From Rheinheimera riviphila (GTDB taxonomy: Bacteria; Pseudomonadota; Gammaproteobacteria; Enterobacterales; Alteromonadaceae): DNA of 64,000 nt. The notes under the pieces were generated by a model. That model was not told the origin of the DNA and searched no databases. It saw only the letters and a program-made list of their open reading frames with translations. The stretch lies in NCBI RefSeq assembly GCF_004005945.1, contig NZ_SACS01000007.1, positions 1 through 64,000 on the forward strand. The letters run 5' to 3'. Shown in pieces: positions 35,928-45,283 of the stretch; positions within the stretch are counted from its first letter, which is position 1; the number at the start of each line of letters is the position of its first letter. The position numbers were made by a program, and so were the translations under genes.

Positions 35928-36341
35928 ATGTCGAACTCAACCGCAAAGCCGAACGATACCACAGCCATATTACGTTTAGATAAATGGTTATGGGCCTGCC
36001 GCTTCTATAAAACGCGCAGCCTGGCAAAAGACATGATTGATGGGGGAAAAGTTCAGTATAATGGCCAACGTTGTAAAGCCAGCCGCAATGTTGAACTCGG
36101 GGCCACCATCAAACTAACTCAGGGCACTGACGAGCGCACCGTGCTGGTGAAGGGATTATCCGAACAAAGGCTGGCAGCGCCACTTGCGCAGCAACTCTAT
36201 GAAGAAACAGCCGAAAGTATCAAATTACGCGCTGAGCGCGCCGAACTTCGCAAAATGAATGTGTTATTTGCGCCGCACCCGGAGACCAAACCGGATAAAA
36301 AAATGCGACGCCAACTGTTGCAGCTAAAATCGCAACAATAA
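35928..36341 (+). CDS. hslR: Ribosome-associated heat shock protein Hsp15
   Basis: A 137-residue S4-domain protein (ILRLDKWLWACRFYKTRSLAKDMIDGGKVQYNGQ...) that binds stalled 50S subunits carrying peptidyl-tRNA and helps recycle them. ATG 35928 is chosen by GGGGA upstream and by homology; a long frame from 35814 is not supported. It lies 17 bp before hslO, the usual heat-shock pair. An extended -10 (TGCTATGGT, 35894-35902) may be its promoter. Confidence 0.92.
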   Translation: MSNSTAKPNDTTAILRLDKWLWACRFYKTRSLAKDMIDGGKVQYNGQRCKASRNVELGATIKLTQGTDERTVLVKGLSEQRLAAPLAQQLYEETAESIKLRAERAELRKMNVLFAPHPETKPDKKMRRQLLQLKSQQ

Positions 36342-36358
36342 TCGACTATGAGGATTTT

Positions 36359-37210
36359 ATGAGTCAGTCTGATCAACTGGTACGATTTTTATTCCGCGAA
36401 AAAGATGTTCGCGGTGAAATAGTCAAAGTGGCACAAAGCCTCGATTTGATGCTGCAAAACCATCAATACGCCTTGCCGGTGAAACGGCTGTTGGCTGAAT
36501 TAGTGGCCGCCACCAGTTTATTAACCGCCACGCTGAAATTTGAAGGCAATATTGCGGTGCAGGTACAGGGCGATGGCCCGGTCAGATTTGCGGCGGTCAA
36601 TGGCAATAACCACCAGCAATTTCGCGGCGTGGTGCGGCTGCAAAGTGAAATTAAAGGCGACAGTTTTATTGACTTGATTGGCGAAGGTTTTTTGCTGGTC
36701 ACCGTCACCCCCGAACAAGGTGAACGTTATCAGGGCGTGATCCCAATTTCTGGCAATAGTCTGGCCGATACGCTGGAAGCCTATTTTAATCAGTCCGAAC
36801 AATTACCGACCCGTATTTATTTACATACCGATATTCAGGCAGGTCATGCCAAAGCGGCCGGTTTGTTATTACAGGTACTGCCGGTTGATCAAGAACAAGC
36901 CAAGCTTGATTTTGCCGACATCGTGACACTGGCCGATACCACCACTGCAGATGAGTTACTGCAATTGTCAGTGGAAGATATGTTGTTCCGGCTGTTTCAC
37001 CAGGAAGTGGTCGAGTTATTTCCGGCCCAAGATGTTGAATTTGTCTGCGGTTGCTCCCGCGAAAAATGTGAAGCGGCCATTATCAGCCTGGGTCAGCAAG
37101 CGATTGAAGAGCATATTGCCGAAGGTAAACTGGAGATTTGCTGTGAATACTGCAACACCACTTACCACTTTGATGCACCGGCGCTCATTCAGCTGGCAAA
37201 AAATTTCTGA
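36359..37210 (+). CDS. hslO: Redox-regulated holdase chaperone Hsp33
   Basis: A 283-residue cytoplasmic chaperone activated by oxidation. The C-terminal zinc switch has Cys230-x-Cys232 and Cys262-x-x-Cys265 (CGC and CEYC), which release zinc and form disulfides under hypochlorite or peroxide with heat. Two extra cysteines (237 and 261) flank the set. The start ATG follows GAGGA. Co-transcribed with hslR. Confidence 0.95.
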   Translation: MSQSDQLVRFLFREKDVRGEIVKVAQSLDLMLQNHQYALPVKRLLAELVAATSLLTATLKFEGNIAVQVQGDGPVRFAAVNGNNHQQFRGVVRLQSEIKGDSFIDLIGEGFLLVTVTPEQGERYQGVIPISGNSLADTLEAYFNQSEQLPTRIYLHTDIQAGHAKAAGLLLQVLPVDQEQAKLDFADIVTLADTTTADELLQLSVEDMLFRLFHQEVVELFPAQDVEFVCGCSREKCEAAIISLGQQAIEEHIAEGKLEICCEYCNTTYHFDAPALIQLAKNF

Positions 37211-37263
37211 GCATAACGCCAGCCCAGCTACAAATAGCTCCTGCCAGGGGGCTGCCGCAGTAA

Positions 37264-37333
37264 AAACCACCTCCACAGAAGGTGGTTTAAAATTGATCAT
37301 AAAAAAACACCGAAGCAAGCTTCGGTGTTTTTT
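37264..37333. terminator. Tandem terminators between hslO and the M36 protease gene
   Basis: First hairpin AAACCACCT / AGGTGGTTT (37264-37272, 37280-37288). Second is a 15-bp perfect stem (37302-37316 with 37319-37333) ending in six T's on one strand and A's on the other, so it works both ways for the convergent genes. Confidence 0.88.
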
Positions 37334-37356
37334 ATTCAGTAATTAATCGGCTTTAA

Positions 37357-40300
37357 TCAGCTTTTCCTGCGACGCAGCAAAGCGAATGGAACCAGAATCA
37401 GCGCAAACCAGCCCAAACTACCACCTTTGGGTGAGCGATTTGTTGAAATCGGAGGTGCCGGGTCAGGAATGTTGTTAACTTTAACTCCAACGGTCGATTT
37501 CACACTAACTTTGCCATCACTGACGGTTACTTCGAAGTTCAGTGTTTCACTGGCGGCGCTAATCAGCGGGGTTTTCACCGTCGCTTCAGCCGTGCTGCCA
37601 TTACTGATAACTGCAGTGGTGCCTGATAACTGCTTCCAACTGTACGTCAGTTTATCTGCTGCGTTAGCGTCCTGCGCAGCTACCGTCAACTTCACTTCTG
37701 CGCCTTCATTCACCTCTGCTACACTGCTGCTGGTTTTGGTAATGACAGGTGTGCGGTTATCACAAGGCAGACTGTTTCCTGCCACAACATCAGAGAACAC
37801 TGATGTTGTGATATTCTGAACTTTCACGTTATCGATAAACCAACCGTCACTATTGCTATTTGAGTCAGATACTGCACGGAAGCGGAACTTCACGGAGTTG
37901 CCATTTAAGGCCGCGCCAAAATTAATTGACTCATTAGCACCGAAGTTTTCATTTAAAGGCCCGGTAAAGGCTTTACGACCCGGCAGTAATTCCTCCAACT
38001 CGTTATCATAACCACCGTCAAATTTAGCATATACCGGCTGACCAGCACTGGTGCCAACTTGAACTTTAGTTACATCTTTCCAGGCTCCACCGTTGATGCT
38101 GATTTCAACCACACCACCATCATAATTGGTTTCGAAGTTATAGTAATGCCAGAAACTTAGTTTGAAATCGGCACCATAACCCAGGTCAAAAGCTTTAGTT
38201 TCATAAGCAACATCTGAGGTAAAACCATTGTTTGCAATGTGCATGTACTGCGACCCGACCTGATGTCCGCGACTGGCAAAGAAGGCCGCGTTAGTACCAT
38301 CCATCGCACGGCTGTTTTTAGCCAAATCACCACCAACTAACACCACTTCTTTGAAATTATTCAAGCTGGCATAGTCTTCCATATCATCCAGGCTTTCCTG
38401 GTTTACCGGCGCCCGGTCTTTGAAATTAAGGTTGACGAGGTCAGACAGGCTATATTCTGCAGTCACAACGTCTTCGGCCAGACCCGGGAAGCTGAGTTTA
38501 AAGCTCACCTCATCTGCCACTGTTGCTCCTTCCAATTTGAATTCGAGTGGGGTTGTACTCGCTGTTTTAAAGACGCCTACATTCGGCAGTGTAATTTCAC
38601 CGTTGTTGGCAAAAGTAACGTTCTGACCACTGGTGACTTCAACTTTTGCTTTGATATTACTCAGGGCTTTATCACCGCGGTTAGTGATGTTGAAGCTTAT
38701 GGTTCCGGTTTCGCCATTATCGAGAATGCCGTTATTTGTACAGAAACCTGCCGTAAGCCCTTCGTAATTACGGTTGATGCTGTGACCGGACACATCAAAA
38801 GTATTCAGTTCAGTTTTTGTAGATTCAACCACACCCTTATGCTGAGGGTCATCACGATTTGGCGCCTTGGCACCCAAACCCATACCACGATCAGCAAATG
38901 CTTTGAGCAGCAGTTTATAGTCCGCTGGATCTTTAGCATAAGCAGCGGCCAGAATCGCATCCCTGGCTTCAGTGTATGTTGGACCGACCGGGGTCATTTT
39001 ATAACCGTTCACCAGATATCCCATCATCCGGTGCTTGGCTTCATTGAAGCTGTGCCGATCATCATTTACCAGATTGACAAAACCATCCCACAACATTGTT
39101 GCCCACACTTCACCTGCAGAGTGGACCTGTGCGGCGCCTGTGGTTTGATCAACAAAAACACCACGACCCACTTCGATGAATCTGAAGGTTTTTTCGTTAA
39201 CTTCACGGTCTTGCGAATAAGGCACACTGCGAATCCCATAATAGAACGAATCTACGTAGGAAATAGCAGCGTATGCACGTTGCAGTTTATCGTTGCCCGG
39301 AAGTTCCAAATCTTTGGCTTCAGAGACGGTCAGCAGAGCATGGAAATCACCCCAACCTTCGCCCATTGAACGGCCTTGGTTGTTGTACAGACCATTACCA
39401 TTACCAACTAAACGGTTACTGATGTAGTGACCCCATTCATGAGAAACGATCGCATTGTCCCACGAACTATCTTTGAATGGACGGCTGTTAAACAAATTCA
39501 GTTCAACTGTTTTGCCAGCGGCAATCGCTGCGTACAACTTGTTGCCATCTGCCAGTGAAATGCCAACGTTTGGTATTTTAACCACTGGGTCACTGCCACC
39601 CATCCCAGGTAATCCGGCAGCAGCGTTGTTAACCACGATGACTGCAATAGCGCCGGCATTTTGCGCTTGTTTAACCTTCTCAGTAAAAGGGCATGTGCCT
39701 CGATCGACGATAGCAATTTTCCCAACCAAGCTGGCGCCATTGACAGCAGCTGTACAGCCATCACGCGTTGGCGCAATGCCGTCGTCAAGCACCACCAGTT
39801 GGCCAGAAATATTAAACTGCCCCTGACCAAAACTTGAGCGTTGTAATGCCGTAATGCTGATCGATTCGCCGCTTGCGGTCGCAGTTAAGCCGTAGTCTTC
39901 ACCAAAAGTCGCATCTTTGCTGTCCCACAGATACATTTGCATCCGCGGTGAGCGGCCATCAGCCGGGGTAGACATGTTCGCGTTGTTAAATCCGGAGTTG
40001 TCCTGGACTTCAGCCTTTAATGGATCTCCTTCAACACCACCACGCCCAAAATTTACTAACTGCGCATTGCCAGACTTTTCGTCAAAACCGTAGTCGTAAA
40101 AAAGGTCGTGTAAATAGTTGTTCATGTAGAACAGGTTGACGATGGCTGCTTTACGGTTATTCAGTGACGTTTCAGGCTCGCTGGTACGATACTTATAGTC
40201 GAATATCCCTGCAGCTGTAGTTTCTGCGGCATAATCGCCGTCTGTTAAGCCATCCGGAGCCACAACATCGGCATAGGCGGTAACATTATTTCCGCTGGTG

Positions 40301-41325
40301 GTCGTTGCGGCTACATCTAACCAGCCATCTTTAGTGCTGATCGGGCCGTGGGACAATTTAACCAGTGGCGCCGCCAGATATGCTGTTGCATCTACCTGAT
40401 CGGCACTGGTCGCAGGGACTACGTTGCCATGCGGACCATCCCACGGAGTTCCATCCTGCCCAGCATAAACACGATATTGGAAATCTGCGGCATGTGCTTT
40501 TAAATTATTCTTAAACAGCACTTCCCCGGTTTCGCTGGAAATGACGTAACTGTAGTAATCAGATTCAACCGAGCCTTCAGCAGCAACTTCGATCTCTACA
40601 TAATGAGCAGGAACCAGTTTCTGTTTTTGTTCAAAATAAACTGCTTTCGCCCGTGGTTCACCAAGAAGTCTTACGGACGACTTTTGATTCTCTGCGGTGA
40701 ACACCTGGTAAGCATCTGCCGATTCCAGAGTGGTTAAAGAAATTTGTTGTTGATCACCGCCAGCTGCGGAAAAAGCATTGAGGATAGCGGTATCTGCATT
40801 GCTAAACTGTGTAAACGCAGCACTTTTGGTCGCTGACGCTGACGCCAGAGTGCCGGATCCGGCAACCAGATTAAACTCAGCATCCATCAGGATGTTATAT
40901 TCTCTATTAAATACCTCAACACCTTGATAATCCTGGCGAAATTTGGCTATTTTTACGCCATCATCACCTTGGTACGAACTAACAAGTACCGGTTTTAACT
41001 GATTCAGACTACCCTTACTGATAGCGCCGGTTAACGAATTCAGATAATGGCTTGCAGCTACTTCGATTTGATGTTCAGGAGCTACGGCAGACAAATTCGG
41101 TACCGTCAATCCTTCCGGAGCCCAGGCAAAAGTTGTCTGGTTACTGATGGCATCAATCTGGTTTTTCATACCTGAGACAGTCTTCGCCTGTTGGGCAGGT
41201 TTTACCGCAATCGATTGGATTGAGTCTGACACTGAATTAAATTCAGTGGCGGCCAGGGCTGAATGAGGAGTTGTGATTGCTGCAGTGACAATTATTGCCA
41301 GTGCAGAACGTTTGAAGTGCATCAT
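37357..41325 (-). CDS. Secreted M36 (fungalysin-type) metalloprotease with PA, PKD and GlyGly-CTERM
   Basis: A 1322-residue secreted zinc endopeptidase. The order is: signal peptide (to about ALA-ATEF), an inhibitory propeptide with FTP/PepSY-like parts (about 25-260), M36 catalytic domain with HEWGH near residue 628, a PA domain inserted in it (about 480-600, DRGTCPFTEKV), a MAM-like jelly-roll (about 1020-1160), a PKD/REJ-like Ig domain (about 1193-1285), and a C-terminal GGSLGWFALILVPFALLRRRKS (1301-1322). That last part is a GlyGly-CTERM signal, cut by rhombosortase in organisms with type II secretion. ATG 41325 is chosen by AAGGA 6 bp upstream. The gsp operon lies 1.7 kb away, so it is a likely cargo. 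Confidence 0.9.
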   Translation of the reverse strand: MMHFKRSALAIIVTAAITTPHSALAATEFNSVSDSIQSIAVKPAQQAKTVSGMKNQIDAISNQTTFAWAPEGLTVPNLSAVAPEHQIEVAASHYLNSLTGAISKGSLNQLKPVLVSSYQGDDGVKIAKFRQDYQGVEVFNREYNILMDAEFNLVAGSGTLASASATKSAAFTQFSNADTAILNAFSAAGGDQQQISLTTLESADAYQVFTAENQKSSVRLLGEPRAKAVYFEQKQKLVPAHYVEIEVAAEGSVESDYYSYVISSETGEVLFKNNLKAHAADFQYRVYAGQDGTPWDGPHGNVVPATSADQVDATAYLAAPLVKLSHGPISTKDGWLDVAATTTSGNNVTAYADVVAPDGLTDGDYAAETTAAGIFDYKYRTSEPETSLNNRKAAIVNLFYMNNYLHDLFYDYGFDEKSGNAQLVNFGRGGVEGDPLKAEVQDNSGFNNANMSTPADGRSPRMQMYLWDSKDATFGEDYGLTATASGESISITALQRSSFGQGQFNISGQLVVLDDGIAPTRDGCTAAVNGASLVGKIAIVDRGTCPFTEKVKQAQNAGAIAVIVVNNAAAGLPGMGGSDPVVKIPNVGISLADGNKLYAAIAAGKTVELNLFNSRPFKDSSWDNAIVSHEWGHYISNRLVGNGNGLYNNQGRSMGEGWGDFHALLTVSEAKDLELPGNDKLQRAYAAISYVDSFYYGIRSVPYSQDREVNEKTFRFIEVGRGVFVDQTTGAAQVHSAGEVWATMLWDGFVNLVNDDRHSFNEAKHRMMGYLVNGYKMTPVGPTYTEARDAILAAAYAKDPADYKLLLKAFADRGMGLGAKAPNRDDPQHKGVVESTKTELNTFDVSGHSINRNYEGLTAGFCTNNGILDNGETGTISFNITNRGDKALSNIKAKVEVTSGQNVTFANNGEITLPNVGVFKTASTTPLEFKLEGATVADEVSFKLSFPGLAEDVVTAEYSLSDLVNLNFKDRAPVNQESLDDMEDYASLNNFKEVVLVGGDLAKNSRAMDGTNAAFFASRGHQVGSQYMHIANNGFTSDVAYETKAFDLGYGADFKLSFWHYYNFETNYDGGVVEISINGGAWKDVTKVQVGTSAGQPVYAKFDGGYDNELEELLPGRKAFTGPLNENFGANESINFGAALNGNSVKFRFRAVSDSNSNSDGWFIDNVKVQNITTSVFSDVVAGNSLPCDNRTPVITKTSSSVAEVNEGAEVKLTVAAQDANAADKLTYSWKQLSGTTAVISNGSTAEATVKTPLISAASETLNFEVTVSDGKVSVKSTVGVKVNNIPDPAPPISTNRSPKGGSLGWFALILVPFALLRRRKS

Positions 41326-41375
41326 GCATGTTCCTTTAGTTTTTTTAGTTAACATATTTTTATAGAGGAGTTAAT

Positions 41376-41404
41376 GGTATACCTTTTCTTACATTCAATT
41401 TCAA
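41376..41404 (-). promoter_or_regulatory. Candidate promoter of the M36 protease gene
   Basis: On the minus strand TTGAAA (41399-41404), 17 bp, TATACC (41376-41381), about 50 bp before the start codon in an A/T-rich divergent region. Confidence 0.5.
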
Positions 41405-41464
41405 TATGTCTTGATCAAGTAAACGTATTAGTTTTAGCCTGACTTTTTCATTTTCGGAAACTTT

Positions 41465-41938
41465 ATGAAGAAAATTTTTTCAGCCTGTATGTTTATTTTT
41501 ATTTGCACAGCCATCGGCGAAACGTCCGTGTCGGCTGCCGAAACGCGACCAGTCAAATCAATGGTCTTAACTCAGCCTGAAAAAACCGTGCTGAATAAGT
41601 TGCAGCGCGACACCAGTACCATTTCAATAAATGGTAGGAAATTCAAACTATTATCTGAACAGAGCGACCACTGGTTACTCTATGACCAACAAATGTCACA
41701 GTACTGCATCACCTTAAATATGTTAGTTGTAGTCTCAGAACAGTTGCAGGAGCTTTTGGAAACAGCAGGAGTCAAATACCAAAGTGAGCATTGGCAGAAG
41801 CTGGCTGACCACACATATCAATGGACCGGCAGTTTTCCGGCAACTCAGCGGCTGTACCAAAAGTTAAAACGCCAGCCAAATATTCAACTTGAGTGGCAGC
41901 TACAATACCTACCGTTGTCGAGACACGACGAAAGTTAA
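41465..41938 (+). CDS. Small secreted protein of unknown function, divergent from the M36 protease
   Basis: A 157-residue protein with a signal peptide (cleavage near SAA-ETR, about residue 25). The mature part has no membrane segment and one cysteine. Its last half (KYQSEHWQKLADHTYQWTG, then LYQKLKRQPNIQLEWQLQY) has the look of a small alpha/beta domain as found in protease propeptides and external chaperones. I do not recognise the family. Position, export and size suggest a chaperone or inhibitor for the divergent protease; this is inference. The ATG follows GGAAAC. A terminator closes the gene. Confidence 0.65.
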   Translation: MKKIFSACMFIFICTAIGETSVSAAETRPVKSMVLTQPEKTVLNKLQRDTSTISINGRKFKLLSEQSDHWLLYDQQMSQYCITLNMLVVVSEQLQELLETAGVKYQSEHWQKLADHTYQWTGSFPATQRLYQKLKRQPNIQLEWQLQYLPLSRHDES

Positions 41939-41985
41939 ACGGTTAGTGGCGAGGCCTGGTGTAGAGTGATAAGAAGTCTCTTTTA

Positions 41986-42015
41986 AAACCCGTGCTTTGG
42001 CGCGGGTTTCTTTTT
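41986..42015 (+). terminator. Terminator after the small secreted protein gene
   Basis: Stem AAACCCGTGC / GCGCGGGTTT (one G-T pair) around TTTG, then TCTTTTT. Confidence 0.8.
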
Positions 42016-42123
42016 AGGGCAAATTGCTGCTGTGGTTCGCAGGTGCCAAACAGATATTTTCGTAAGTCGGCCTGTAATAATTATTCGCCAACACCAAAAC
42101 AAACCAACTAAACCGCATAAAAA

Positions 42124-42141
42124 TGTGAATTTATATTCAAT
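42124..42141. promoter_or_regulatory. ARG-box-like operator upstream of pckA
   Basis: TGTGAATTTATATTCAAT matches every position of the gammaproteobacterial ArgR consensus TNTGAATWWWWATTCANW. A weaker half-match lies near 42074-42086. ArgR normally binds paired boxes about 20 bp apart and no good partner is seen at that spacing, so a single site would need confirmation. Confidence 0.5.
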
Positions 42142-42285
42142 TATTGCTAATAAACGCCGTTACACCCAAGATCTTAGTCGCATAGCACAAACTTTCTGTC
42201 GCCGAAACTGTCGACTTACAGTAGAATGCTGTGAAAACATCTACCACCTACAACACAAACTCTGTACCCAAGGAGTCAGCTGATA

Positions 42286-43824
42286 ATGACCGCTCAAACT
42301 ATTCGTCACGTCGATTTAACCGTCGCCGATCTGGTGGAACACGCCATTCGTCGTCAGGAAGGTATTTTGGCCGATAACGGCGCATTAGTGGTCAAAACTG
42401 GTCATCGCACTGGTCGTTCACCTAAAGACCGTTATATCGTCAAAGAAGCGACCACTGAACAAGATATTCAGTGGGGCAATGTGAACCAACCGGTATCAGC
42501 TGAAGTGTTTAATGCACTGTGGGACAAAGCAGCAACTTACCTGTCAGATATTGAACATTTTGTGTCTCATTTAGAAGTCGGTGCCGATCCTGAGCATTAC
42601 CTGCCAGTGATCGTGCAAACCGAAACTGCCTGGCAACATGTGTTTGCCAAAAACCTGTTTATCACCCCAGCTCAGTGGAATACCTCGGGTAAAGCAGCAT
42701 GGCAAATCATCAACGTGCCAGGTTTCACTTGCGTGCCTGAGCGTGATGGCACCAACTCAGACGGCACGGTCATGATTAATTTCGCTGATCGCAAAGTGTT
42801 GTTAGCGGGCATGCGTTACGCTGGCGAAATGAAAAAAGCGATGTTCTCTGTCCAGAACTTCCTGTTACCAGCCAAAGGCGTGCTGCCAATGCACTGCTCG
42901 GCGAACGTTGGTGATGAAGGCGATGTGACGTTATTCTTTGGTCTGTCTGGCACGGGTAAAACAACTTTATCAGCCGATCCAAAACGCAACCTGATTGGCG
43001 ATGACGAACACGGTTGGGCACCGAACAGCGTGTTTAACATTGAAGGCGGTTGCTACGCTAAATGTATCGACCTGTCGAAGAAAAACGAGCCGGTGATTTG
43101 GGATGCTATCCGTTTTGGTACCATTCTGGAAAACGTGGTACTGGATGCGAACCGCACCCCAGATTACAAAGACGCCAGCCTGACCCAAAACAGCCGCGCC
43201 GCTTACCCGTTAGCCCACGTTGAAAAACGCGTGCTGGCCAACCGTGCTGGCGAGCCTCGTGCTGTAGTATTCCTGACCTGTGACGTATCAGGTGTGTTAC
43301 CGCCAGTTTCAGTGTTATCTGAAGAAGCAGCCGCTTACCACTTCTTAAGTGGTTACACGGCGAAAGTGGGTTCCACTGAAATTGGCTCCACTTCAGCCAT
43401 TGAATCAACTTTCTCAACTTGTTTTGGTGCACCGTTCTTCCCACGCCCAGCTGGCGTGTACGCTGAACTTCTGATCAAACGGGTTCGTGAATTTGGCAGC
43501 AAAGTTTATCTGGTGAATACCGGCTGGACTGGCGGCCCGCACAGCGTGGGTAAACGTTTTGACATCCCGACCACCCGCGCCATTATTGACGCTATCGTGT
43601 CTGGTGAACTGGCGAAAGTGGCTACGACGCATTTGCCACAGCTGAACCTGAACATTCCGGTCGCAATTCCTGGCGTTGACAGCAAGCTGTTAAACCCACG
43701 GGATACCTGGGCTGACCAAGCACAATATGACCAATACGCAGCCAAACTGGCGGCGGAATTTGCCAATAACTTCAAGAAATACGATGTTTCTGAAGCTATC
43801 CGTAATGCAGGCCCGAAAGCCTGA
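42286..43824 (+). CDS. pckA: Phosphoenolpyruvate carboxykinase (ATP)
   Basis: Converts oxaloacetate and ATP to PEP, CO2 and ADP, the first committed step of gluconeogenesis from C4 acids. It has 512 residues. The kinase-1a P-loop GLSGTGKTT starts at 219, the metal-binding GDDEHGW follows, and RTGRSPKDR near residue 41 binds substrate; all mark the ATP-type enzyme and not the GTP type. The ATG follows AAGGAG at 10-bp spacing. Neighbour envZ-ompR is convergent, as in E. coli. An ARG-box-like site lies about 145 bp upstream. Confidence 0.97.
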   Translation: MTAQTIRHVDLTVADLVEHAIRRQEGILADNGALVVKTGHRTGRSPKDRYIVKEATTEQDIQWGNVNQPVSAEVFNALWDKAATYLSDIEHFVSHLEVGADPEHYLPVIVQTETAWQHVFAKNLFITPAQWNTSGKAAWQIINVPGFTCVPERDGTNSDGTVMINFADRKVLLAGMRYAGEMKKAMFSVQNFLLPAKGVLPMHCSANVGDEGDVTLFFGLSGTGKTTLSADPKRNLIGDDEHGWAPNSVFNIEGGCYAKCIDLSKKNEPVIWDAIRFGTILENVVLDANRTPDYKDASLTQNSRAAYPLAHVEKRVLANRAGEPRAVVFLTCDVSGVLPPVSVLSEEAAAYHFLSGYTAKVGSTEIGSTSAIESTFSTCFGAPFFPRPAGVYAELLIKRVREFGSKVYLVNTGWTGGPHSVGKRFDIPTTRAIIDAIVSGELAKVATTHLPQLNLNIPVAIPGVDSKLLNPRDTWADQAQYDQYAAKLAAEFANNFKKYDVSEAIRNAGPKA

Positions 43825-43840
43825 ATATAATTTCAGCCGC

Positions 43841-43901
43841 CAACGACGTCAGCACGTCGTTGCGCCACTGAATTGACAAAAGCGCCAGTTGGCGCTTTTT
43901 T
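43841..43901. terminator. pckA terminator region
   Basis: A GC-rich hairpin CAACGACGT / ACGTCGTTG (43841-43849, 43854-43862) without T-run, then a canonical terminator AAAAGCGCC-AGTT-GGCGCTTTT (43878-43899) with T's to 43901. The second is symmetric and may also stop envZ transcripts. Confidence 0.88.
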
Positions 43902-43960
43902 GTTGTCTGAATATCAGCGACATTCCAGAGTCTGTGGTCCTTAATCGTCAGATACCAAAA

Positions 43961-45283
43961 TTAGCTATTTGCTTTGCCACGTTGTTTCAATGGCAAATAA
44001 ACCGTTGCCACTAAACCGCCAAACGCATGATTGTGCAGGGTAATTTCGCCCTGATGCATATCAACAATTTTCTTAATGATCGCGAGACCCAACCCAGAGC
44101 CGGAACTACCGCGGGCAGTATCGCCCTGAGTAAAGGGTTCAAACATCTGCGCCATCTGGGTTTCCGGAATGCCGGGGCCGTGATCCCGCACCTGCACATA
44201 AACCCGCTGACTGCCTTTTTCATAACCGGTACTGACCACAATACTACCTTCTGAATACTTAAAAGCATTTTCAATCAGGTTGGTTAGCACCCGTTTCAGC
44301 GCAATCCGCCGCAGTGGCACCAGCGGTAAATGATGGGCAAGTTCAGTCACCACCTCGCGCTGTTGCAGTCGCTCAGCACTGATTTGCTCGCTGACCAGCA
44401 CATTAATATCTTCATCGGTCAGCACTTCTTCTTTGTGATGGCGGATGTAATTAATAAACTGGTCGATAATGGCGTTCATATCGTCAATATCGTTGGCGAT
44501 GCCATCGCGGATCCAACTGTCTGGCTCACTCATCATTTCACTGGCGAGCCGGATGCGGGTCAGCGGCGTGCGTAAATCGTGTGACACCCCGGCCATCAGT
44601 AACGCCCGGTCTTTTTCCAGCTGTTTGATACCTTTGGCCATATGGTTAAAGGCGCGGGTTACCGCAATAATTTCGCTGGAACCGGCTTCAGGTAACGGTT
44701 CCGGAATATCGCCGCGCCCCACCTTCAACGCCGCTTGCTGCAAGCCCTGCAACGGTCGGTTCAGCTGCCGCGCAAACCACCAGCCGCCGGCGACGCTTAA
44801 AAAGCCAATCAGCAGAATGTAAATTTGCAGAGGTTTAAAATCGGTGTCGTTGAGGCCACTCAAAGGAATACGTACCCAATATTGCGGGGCTTGTGGCGGC
44901 CGCACCCAGAACACAAAACTCTGGCTTTGTTCGATGCGAACTTCGGCAGTGCCGCCAAGTTCACGCGACATATCATCGGAAAAAGATTGGTAAAAAATGG
45001 CCTGCTGCAAGCCATGTTGTTGCGCCTGGGTTTCGTTATAAACCTCAATGCCGGTGGCTTGCTGGAATCTTTTGGTGAGCTGCTCTGACAACACCATGTC
45101 GTCATAACCAACATCGATAAAAACTACTTTAATCTGCTTGGCAATCAAATGGTTGGTTTGCTGCAGAAATGGCTGAATAACATAAACCGCCACCAGAAAG
45201 TACGACACCAACTGGTTTATCAGCAGTAAAAAGCCGATCAGAAAAACGGTTTTGCCAAAGGCACTGCGGGGTAACACGCGCAT
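43961..45283 (-). CDS. envZ: Osmosensor histidine kinase
   Basis: A 440-residue inner-membrane kinase/phosphatase for OmpR. It has two membrane helices (about 12-36 and 153-170) around a periplasmic loop, a HAMP domain (about 172-225), the dimerisation helix with His235 in [12 protein letters not shown], and an ATPase domain with N-, G1- and G2-boxes ([24 protein letters not shown]). Length and order match E. coli EnvZ (450). The ATG immediately follows the ompR stop. Confidence 0.95.
   Translation of the reverse strand: MRVLPRSAFGKTVFLIGFLLLINQLVSYFLVAVYVIQPFLQQTNHLIAKQIKVVFIDVGYDDMVLSEQLTKRFQQATGIEVYNETQAQQHGLQQAIFYQSFSDDMSRELGGTAEVRIEQSQSFVFWVRPPQAPQYWVRIPLSGLNDTDFKPLQIYILLIGFLSVAGGWWFARQLNRPLQGLQQAALKVGRGDIPEPLPEAGSSEIIAVTRAFNHMAKGIKQLEKDRALLMAGVSHDLRTPLTRIRLASEMMSEPDSWIRDGIANDIDDMNAIIDQFINYIRHHKEEVLTDEDINVLVSEQISAERLQQREVVTELAHHLPLVPLRRIALKRVLTNLIENAFKYSEGSIVVSTGYEKGSQRVYVQVRDHGPGIPETQMAQMFEPFTQGDTARGSSGSGLGLAIIKKIVDMHQGEITLHNHAFGGLVATVYLPLKQRGKANS

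Larger units (their letters stand above)
41939..42285. other. Non-coding stretch upstream of pckA
   Basis: It holds the terminator at 41986-42015, then an A/T-rich control region for pckA with an ARG-box-like site at 42124-42141. A 83-codon open frame at 42032-42283 has no ribosome site, atypical composition and no recognisable family, so I do not call it. A TAGAAT at 42211-42216 could be a -10 element, but its -35 is poor. Confidence 0.6.

Noticed and set aside
38782-39369. 195-codon plus-strand open frame
   Set aside because: It lies antisense inside the M36 protease gene, has no ribosome site and no recognisable domain; a high-confidence gene covers the other strand.
42124-42139. CRP site upstream of pckA
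   Set aside because: TGTGA is present but the second half-site matches only 2 of 5 positions; the same bases fit an ARG box perfectly.
42032-42283. 83-codon frame ending just before pckA
   Set aside because: No ribosome site, no family resemblance, Arg/Cys/His-rich composition unlike neighbours, and it covers the pckA control region.
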